A stretch of DNA of 64,000 nucleotides from positions 54,615,501 through 54,679,500 of the forward strand of contig CM075652.1 of assembly GCA_037953625.1 (NCBI GenBank), read 5' to 3'. Shown one piece after another: positions 58,501-64,000 of this stretch. A program made the translations under genes and the position numbers. Numbering within the stretch: the first letter of the stretch is position 1; every line of letters starts with the position of its first letter. Below the pieces are notes generated by a model, which was not told where the DNA came from, did not search any database, and worked only from the letters and a program-made list of their open reading frames with translations. The DNA is from Crotalaria pallida. Lineage: Eukaryota; Streptophyta; Magnoliopsida; Fabales; Fabaceae.

Positions 58501-58604
58501 TTTTCCTTTGGAGTAAGCTCAATGAAGTGCCGCTTATCTCCCGTCATGTGCTTCGAACATCCACTATCAAGATACCACAATTGTTTTCCCGTTCGAAGAC
58601 ACAC
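55545..58604 (-). CDS. pol: Sirevirus pol polyprotein (PR-IN-RT-RH)
   Basis: Uninterrupted frame of 1019 codons. Protease: WYLDSGCSKHMTG near residue 10. GAG-preintegrase: WLWHRRTAHINVNQLKK near 140. Integrase: zinc pair CSPCKKCKQTK, core HMDLFGPS, RTDHGGEFEN and TPEQNGVVERKNR. RT: KARLVAQGYNQEEGIDY, QMDVKSAFLNG, KQAPRAWYDR and catalytic IYVDDIIFGA. RNase H: GYSDSDFAGCKLDRKSTSG, ALSTAEAEYIAA, and IRCDNTSAINL plus KHIEIRHHFLRD. All key acidic residues are in place. There is no ATG at its 5' edge: the frame opens after TAG 58605-58607, ten bases past the gag stop and in another frame, so expression needs frameshifting, splicing or reinitiation. Confidence 0.95.
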   Translation of the reverse strand: MCLRTGKQLWYLDSGCSKHMTGDKRHFIELTPKEKGYVTYGDNNKGKILGIGKIGNSSNLIIDNVLYVQGLEHNLLSISQLCDVGNHVVFTSTHCLIKSDKDESIKFVGRRSNNTYLVDLNKVTSLVSTCLVSKENDTWLWHRRTAHINVNQLKKIQSKDLVVGLPKLNFSIEGVCSPCKKCKQTKNTFGSKMVMSTSRQLEMLHMDLFGPSQVKSFGGNYYALVIVDDFSRFTWTLFLTTKSETYKSFKHHVKLLQNQVNQKVIIIRTDHGGEFENHKFDRFCAKNGIEHQFSAPRTPEQNGVVERKNRVLEELARTMLNDSQVPQYFWADAVNTACYVLNRILIRPSLDKTPYELYKGRKPNISHFHVFGCQVFVLNNGKEHLGKFDSKSDEGIFLGYSSHSKAYRIFNKRTLTIEESIHVVFNESSKEDSVLCDASEDGIVFSKEEKERENSKVDEGEVREELPPTWKSVKAHPIDKVIGDMSKGVLTRRSIQNICHYVSFVSQIEPDSIKKAIEDDHWVLAMQEELNQFERNEVWDLVPKPDDHTIIGTKWIYRNKLDESGLIIRNKARLVAQGYNQEEGIDYDETFAPVARLEAIRILLAYASIMKFTLYQMDVKSAFLNGFINEEVYVKQPPGFENSEFPNHVYKLKKALYGLKQAPRAWYDRLSSFLLENKFQRGKVDNTLFIYKTKDDILLVQIYVDDIIFGATNVSLCRKFSNLMKKEFEMSMMGELKFFLGLQIKQVKEGIFVHQGKYCKELLEKFGLDKCKEAYTPMSTSCYLDKDEQGTPVDVSKYRGMIGSLLYLTASRPDIMFSVCMCARFQANPKESHLSAVKHIFKYLKGTINTGLWYPADANLSLVGYSDSDFAGCKLDRKSTSGTCHFLGSSLVSWFSKKQACVALSTAEAEYIAAGSCCAQLLWMKQQLSDFGLKLENIPIRCDNTSAINLTKNPVYHSRTKHIEIRHHFLRDHVQKGDCTIEFVSTTNQLADIFTKPLPRDTFYHIRRELGILDEANIG

Positions 58605-58617
58605 CTACAAAATGAAA

Positions 58618-60396
58618 TCACTTTTTCACTTTGGGTACCCAAACAATGTTGGGTCCCTTAGGGTTAGTGTTGGGACTTTCTCCCTTCTTAATCCACATAT
58701 AAGTGCCCTTATTCATTTCAAACTTCTTAATATGGCACTCAATGTTGATATGTCCAACTTTTCCACAATAAGTACAAGTTGGTCTCTTTGATGAATTTTT
58801 CTTAGAAAATGTTCCAACCACCTTGTACTTTTTGTCCTTTTTATGAACATATCCTAAACCGGTTTTGTTGTGATTATGTCTTTGAGAGTTCAACAACCGG
58901 TTGAGGTTTCTATCACTATGTGAGATAGTGAGTTTGTTTTTCAACTCTTTCACTTCTTTTTCAAGATCATCACATCTCTCACATGAAGTGATAATTTCCT
59001 CATGATTTGCACAATCACTTTGATGACTAGAATTAATAAGTTCCAAGGATTCATTTTGAAGTTTCAACTCATTTATAGATTTTTGCAATTCATCAATTTC
59101 ATATTGAAACTCCAAAATTTTCTTTCCTTTTTCCTTATTAATTTTAGCAAGCCTTTTAAATTGAATTAACATTTCATTGTAGGCTTCTTGCAAATCATCA
59201 TATGAAATGGAGTTTGAAGAGGAACAAGAAGAACTAGAGGTTACCTCATCATCACTTTCACTCATGCCATGATTAGCTCTTGATGAGGACTCATGATTGT
59301 TCTTGGCCATGAGACAAAGGTTTGCATTTTCATCACCGGAGCTACTTGAAGATGATTCATTGCTCTTCTCCGGTGCATCCCAAACAATGTATGCACGCTT
59401 CCCTTTGGTCTCTTGGGTCTTCTTGTCATTCTTCTTCAAGAATGTGGCACATTCCATTCTTATGTGACCAACCCCTCCACATTCATGACACTTAACTCCA
59501 TCATTGGTACTCTTTTCTCTTTGTTTGGAGTCTTTGGTTCTCTTGAAATTGGATGAAGATCCACCTTTCTTCCCTTTGAAGAATTTGTTGAATCTTTTCA
59601 CAAACATCCCAAATTCTTCTTGATTTGGTTCACCATCGGAATCTCCACTTGTAGAGCATTCTTCAACTTCTTTTGTAGCTTTGGTTGAAGCTTTGAGTGC
59701 TATGCTCTTTTTCTTTTTGTCCGATTCCTCATGCATCCCAAGTCTTGTAAGCTTCATCTCATGCTCTTGGAGTTTGCCAAACAAAGTGGCTAAGTCCATG
59801 CTATTTATGTCTCTTGATTCCTTGATGGCGGTTACCTTGGGTTGCCAACTCCTATCAAGACATCTTAGAATTTTGTTAGTAGTTTCACCATTGCGAAATA
59901 CTTTTCCCAAGGAAATCAAATGATTAACAATGTGAGAGAATCGCTTTTGCAAGTCACTAATGGTTTCATTTGGCAACATGTGGAACAATTCATATTCGTG
60001 AGTTAGAGAATTCAATCTTGCATCTCTAACCTCACTTGTTCCCTCATGTGTGACTTGCAAAGTATCCCACATTTCTTTTGCCGATTTACATTGGGAAACT
60101 CTATAAAATTCATCATGGGATAGAGCCGAAAAGATGATGTTTTTAGCTTTTAAATCAAATGAGACTTTTCTCTTTTCATCATCATTCCAACTACTCCTTG
60201 GAATTTCAACAATTTCATCATTTATTTTCTTTTTGGGAATGAAAGGACCATTTTCAATTGCATCCCAAATATCCATATCAATTGCTTCAATAAAAACTTT
60301 CATGCGAGTTTTCCAATAAACATATCCTTCACCATTAAATAGTGGAGGACGGTTTATTGAAGCTCCTTCTCCACCAAAGTTATTGCTAGAGCCCAT
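58618..60396 (-). CDS. gag: Sirevirus Gag
   Basis: 592 residues from the ATG at 60394-60396 (MGSSNNFGGEGASIN); codons further upstream belong to the PBS region. The UBN2-type capsid domain contains PPLFNGEGYVYWKTRM, then WDTLQVTHEGTSEVRDARL and ISDLQKRFSHIVNHL. Two CCHC zinc knuckles: CHECGGVGHIRMEC (mid-protein) and CTYCGKVGHINIEC (near the end), which bind RNA. A long Glu/Lys/Leu coiled-coil-like stretch (EMLIQFKRLAKINKEKGKK to EVKELKNKL) lies between them. Long Gags of this kind are typical of Sireviruses. Stops with TGA at 58618-58620. Confidence 0.93.
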   Translation of the reverse strand: MGSSNNFGGEGASINRPPLFNGEGYVYWKTRMKVFIEAIDMDIWDAIENGPFIPKKKINDEIVEIPRSSWNDDEKRKVSFDLKAKNIIFSALSHDEFYRVSQCKSAKEMWDTLQVTHEGTSEVRDARLNSLTHEYELFHMLPNETISDLQKRFSHIVNHLISLGKVFRNGETTNKILRCLDRSWQPKVTAIKESRDINSMDLATLFGKLQEHEMKLTRLGMHEESDKKKKSIALKASTKATKEVEECSTSGDSDGEPNQEEFGMFVKRFNKFFKGKKGGSSSNFKRTKDSKQREKSTNDGVKCHECGGVGHIRMECATFLKKNDKKTQETKGKRAYIVWDAPEKSNESSSSSSGDENANLCLMAKNNHESSSRANHGMSESDDEVTSSSSCSSSNSISYDDLQEAYNEMLIQFKRLAKINKEKGKKILEFQYEIDELQKSINELKLQNESLELINSSHQSDCANHEEIITSCERCDDLEKEVKELKNKLTISHSDRNLNRLLNSQRHNHNKTGLGYVHKKDKKYKVVGTFSKKNSSKRPTCTYCGKVGHINIECHIKKFEMNKGTYMWIKKGESPNTNPKGPNIVWVPKVKK

Positions 60397-60446
60397 TAAG
60401 TTTCCAAAAGGATCTTTTTCGAAAAAGTTGTTACACTCGATCTTTC

Positions 60447-60465
60447 GACCGAGCTCTGATACCAC
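60447..60465 (-). promoter_or_regulatory. Primer-binding site of Sirevirus, initiator Met tRNA type
   Basis: Reads GTGGTATCAGAGCTCGG on the minus strand, just after the 5' LTR end at 60467, and includes the perfect TGGTATCAGAGC core. Confidence 0.9.
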
Positions 60466-60466
60466 T

Positions 60467-62032
60467 TGTTGGAAACCAACAAGCGGGCTAAGCAAATACT
60501 AGAGGGGGGGTGAATAGTATTTTGAAGCACTAATACCAAATATTTCGATTGATAATTGAAGAATGGAGATTAGACTGAATTTTCTGGAATCAGAAAAAAA
60601 AAGACTCGAGTCTTTTGTGAAATACTCGAGTTTTTCAGGATGAACAACTCGAGTCTTTTCTGAAATACTCGAGTTTTTACTATCAGATAGCAGAAAAACC
60701 AGAAACGAAAATTCAGCAATTTAACTCAAATCAATTCAATAATAAACAGGAACTTATCCAACAGAATAGCAAGTAATCTAAATAACTTTTAACACAAAAA
60801 TTCCTTGAACTTGCTACCTAATTGTATAAATCCTAATTGATTGAAATGACTTAAGTCTATTGAGCTAGAAAGTAGATTAAAAGCAATAAACCAACACTCA
60901 AGCAATTTTATCCTGGTTCACTCCAACAATGAGCTACATCCAGTCCTCCTAATCACTTAGGAGTTTCTACTAATAATCAAATTGTTAGAAATTACAAAGG
61001 ATTGCTTGAGAATGGCCTCACTCAACCTAACCCTTTCAAGAGTGTACCAAACTCTTGATTTCTACCCCAATTTGATTCCGGTGATTGAAGAACTCTTCAC
61101 AAAGCTTCCTTGAACTCCCTTCAAGAAACTCCACCGGGCTAGGAACCTCCTAGTCTTGTGCTTGAGAACCTCTCAAGACTTCCAACACCCTAAGCCACTT
61201 AGGGTTTGCTTGGGAACAATCCAAGACTTTGAATAATCAAGCTTTTTGTATGTGTATTACTAATCTCACAATGGATTAGCACAAATAAGCACAGCTCAAT
61301 GTAAGAATTGAGGCCTAAAACTCAACTTGGAATAAAATGACAATATGAGTGAGAAGTTGAGCTTTTTGGGAATTAACACTTGAGAAGAGGAAATTAAGAA
61401 AGCTTGAATCAATATGATCTTGTTGTCTTGTTTGTTCTTGCACAAATTCAAAGAGCAATTTTACAATAAGGTTCTGAATTCTCTCTTGGGGTTGGATGAG
61501 ACTCAAATGCCCTCAATTGAGTTTTTGAGTCTCTCCAACGTTCATTTTTTGCTGACTGGACAAAAATACTCGAGTCTTTTTGTAAATACTCGAGTCTTTT
61601 TGGTCGGTCACGAGTGAATTGGTGCACGAACAAGACTAACGGTCATATTTGCTGACCTGGCAAAAATACTCGAGTTTTTCTACAAATACTCGAGTGTATA
61701 CTCGAGTCTTTTTCAAAATACTCGAGTATTTTGATCAGATATGGGAAAAATTATTTTTCAATTTTATTTTTCCTCTCAAGTATTAATTTTTGGTCAATCT
61801 CAACTTAATAAACATATAAAAATTTATTCCTAGAAGAGACTAACTATTTCTACCCACTCTCAACATAAATTAGAAATTTACAATTAAAATTTGATTGAGA
61901 ATGATTGGGCACTTGTCTTCTTTTCTTGACTTCTTGTTGATGTTGATGTTGCAATATCTTCAAGGCATGATTTGTTAATTATTTTGTCATCATCAAAACA
62001 TAATCCACATAATTAGGAGCATTGAATTCACA
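60467..62032 (-). repeat. Sirevirus 5' LTR (right on plus strand)
   Basis: 1566 bp, adjoining the PBS; near-identical to 52658-54233. It holds the promoter of the element. actcgagt palindromes at about 60602-60676 and 61565-61735. Confidence 0.95.
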
Positions 62033-62037
62033 GTAGG

Positions 62038-62318
62038 TTCCCAACAAAGCTAGTAGGAAGATGTTGTTGGGTCATTACATGAGGAAGGTAGTTCTTGAGG
62101 GCTAAATTTGTAACTTTATTATGGGTGTAACTCTCTCTTCACAATAGTGTGAAGAAGACTCATGTGAATGTTCTTTGGTTGATTCTGATCTATTTTGAGT
62201 ATATGAGTGTGTATTCATTTGAAAACCTTTTATAGAAGGTTGGGCTTTTGTGTATTATGACATTGGGTAGATTCTTTTGGTGGATTAATAAAAATTCTTC
62301 TGCTTTTTAAAAAAATAA
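62038..62318 (+). pseudogene. LINE 3' fragment, right piece
   Basis: Continues the LINE remnant of 52205-52652 after the Sirevirus. Ends with gattaataaaaattcttctgc and an A run at about 62309-62317, a typical plant LINE 3' end. Non-coding 3'-UTR-like sequence. Confidence 0.65.
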
Positions 62319-62937
62319 CTGCCTTAGTTAGTTTACTGACAACTGTTCAGCTATTGTTACTTGACTATATATTGTCACCTATCGTACTTAGCAATTCAGT
62401 TAATCAATACATAAATTTTCTACACTAAGAACTTCGGAAAAGGTGTATTTTTTTAATACTAAATCAATGATTTAAAAAGTCAAGGGTCACCAATGATTTT
62501 TAATAATAAATCCACTTCTTACAGGAGGAGTAAAGCACGGGCCACAACAAATACCAAGTCGTCGCAAATCAAAAAATACTAGAAAATTTACCTAACATCT
62601 TCCCTGTAACAATAGCACAATGCTAGTGACTAATCTTTCAGATATATGGTTCGACTCCTTTGAAGATGACTTTTTCACTTAAAATTTGTTACGTTCGTGA
62701 GTGTTGAGAATTGAATCACCAACCGACCATTTGTTTAAATGACATATACCCATATTAATTGTTTTAATCTTAATTGATCTCTTTTAACTTACTTACATTT
62801 AAAATTACTTATAGAATATTTTCTTTTCTTTTTATAATATAGTCCGGGATATAGACGCGGAGGTACAAGAAAGAAGGAGATTAAACCACACGTGGCATCT
62901 CCTTCCGATAATAGAAGTATGTAAAGTTATTTCATTA
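62319..62937. other. AT-rich intergenic DNA
   Basis: No gene recognised. A small GC-richer patch (about 62845-62900, atagacgcggaggtac ... cacgtggcatctcc) has a CACGTGG box but no following exon. Confidence 0.4.
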
Positions 62938-64000
62938 CTAGTTTAGATTATCCGTGCGATGCACGGGAATGAACAGATATATTAGATAGCATAATGTTGT
63001 TATATATGATAATTATTTCAAACTAAAAATTTAATAAATTTTTTAAACTGAATTGCATAATTTTATATATGAGATTATTAATAATTAAATTGAATAAATC
63101 GGATTAACATTTATCTTCATTCTAATATTAATTCTTTAGAGTAAAGAATTTATACAACATAAAGAGTAATAGCTTTTGTAAGTTCATAATAATAATAAAA
63201 AGAAAAGAGTAAAGATCGTTAACAACAATATAATGTTAGGAAAAAAAACTTCATTCTAAGATTAATTATTTTGATTACCAAACTTTCAATTAAAGATAGT
63301 TCTCATAGAACTCAGATTACACAAATTATTTCATTCTAAGAGTAGATGACTTCTGTTGTCAAAACAAATCCCTTAGTTACATGAAACATTGAATTAACAA
63401 ACCAATTTTGAAAATAACAAACTAATTTCATATTTTCCTCAAATTTAAAATTTGAAATAAATATTAATATGAAGCAAGGATATTTAATAAATTTCTTCTT
63501 TATCATAAAAAAAATTGTTTTTGTTTCGGTTAATAATTATCCATTAATTTGTTGAGGAAAAAAGTGGTCTCATGATTATCCATCAATTTGTTAAGGAAAA
63601 AATCATTTGGTTGTTTAGATTATAATACTCTTTTGTAATTATCCACACAATTAAGAAGAAAAAAAAGAATATTTAAAAGAAAAAAGAGAATATTTCAAAA
63701 TTAAGAAGCACATTTTTTATTTTAACTTATTATAAAGTCAAACTTATTAGAAAATTGAAGAAAAAAACATCTTCCAAAAAATCTCATATTCATCTCAAAC
63801 CTGTCATGCATTTTGCTAAAAATTGTAAATTAATCATCCATCTCTTACTTCATGTCATACACTATTTTTGGCCTCATAATTGCCCAAAAAAAAAGATTAT
63901 ACATTAGTAATGAACAAATTATAATTTTATATTGATAGTATGATTTAATAAAATTTTATTATACTTCATCCATCCCAAAAAAACAAACCATTTTTTTACT
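62938..64000 (-). mobile_element. Helitron-like element, 3' end in window
   Basis: On the minus strand the sequence ends CCGTGCATCGCACGG (6-bp stem, 3-base loop), then ATAATCTAAA and CTAG at 62938-62941, followed by T. That is the usual Helitron 3' end: hairpin, about 10 bases, CTRR, insertion before T. The body runs off the right edge. Segments match 5851-6440 and 2941-3270 at the left edge. No Rep/helicase coding seen, so probably non-autonomous. Confidence 0.65.

Larger units (their letters stand above)
52658..62032 (-). mobile_element. Full-length young Sirevirus (Ty1/copia)
   Basis: Minus-strand element with perfect target-site duplication gtagg (52653-52657 and 62033-62037), inserted in a LINE remnant. 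Order on the minus strand: 5' LTR (60467-62032), initiator-Met PBS, gag, pol (PR-IN-RT-RH, the copia order), non-coding region with several polypurine tracts, 3' LTR (52658-54233). By eye the LTRs differ by one substitution and one 10-bp indel, so insertion is recent. Gag (592 aa) and pol (1019 aa) are both open. Confidence 0.95.

Overview
The window is nuclear DNA of a flowering plant, most likely a eudicot and plausibly a legume (inferred from the mix of Sirevirus, Tekay and Tat retrotransposons and from MITE types I associate with legume genomes; the species cannot be named). It is AT-rich intergenic DNA made almost entirely of nested transposable elements. I found no intact host gene, tRNA, rRNA or CRISPR array.

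Left part (1-9108). The 3' end of a Sirevirus (Ty1/copia) enters from the left edge: multiple polypurine tracts at 1-390, then a 2.27-kb 3' LTR at 391-2660. It abuts an AT-rich dispersed repeat with a Helitron-like terminal hairpin. That repeat also holds two solo LTRs: a minus-strand Sirevirus LTR (4153-5708, TSD tccta/ttcta) and a gypsy-type LTR (6590-8800, TSD atatc). Related AT-rich repeat reappears at the right edge (62938-64000), in a different internal order.

Middle left (9109-25844). One Tekay-type chromovirus (Ty3/gypsy, TSD aacct) carries a decayed gag-pol with chromodomain at 11921-16234. Its 3' LTR is split by two later insertions: a minus-strand non-autonomous LTR element (16528-21797) with a Tat/Athila-type primer-binding site and one 227-residue ORF, and a Sirevirus solo LTR (23616-25272, TSD gaagc).

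Centre (25845-39621). This stretch holds three Mutator-type foldback MITEs with perfect 9-bp TSDs, two Stowaway-like MITEs (one nested), other inverted-repeat elements, and a 5'-truncated L1-type LINE on the minus strand (32011-35538, 21-bp TSD).

Right part (39622-64000). A 12.6-kb Tat-lineage Ty3/gypsy element (39622-52204) has a decayed gag-pol with a second RNase H, two tandem-repeat arrays after integrase, and on the opposite strand a four-exon gene for a plant mobile domain (PMD) protein. Its three predicted GT-AG introns are all phase 1 and frame-compatible. A LINE 3' fragment follows and is split by a very young full-length Sirevirus (52658-62032, minus strand, TSD gtagg, near-identical LTRs, open gag and pol).

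The autonomous elements supply gag, protease, integrase and reverse transcriptase/RNase H for their own copying; the non-autonomous element, MITEs and solo LTRs are passive. The feature most worth following is the antisense PMD gene: it carries two visible lesions, while gag-pol of the same element carries about nine.
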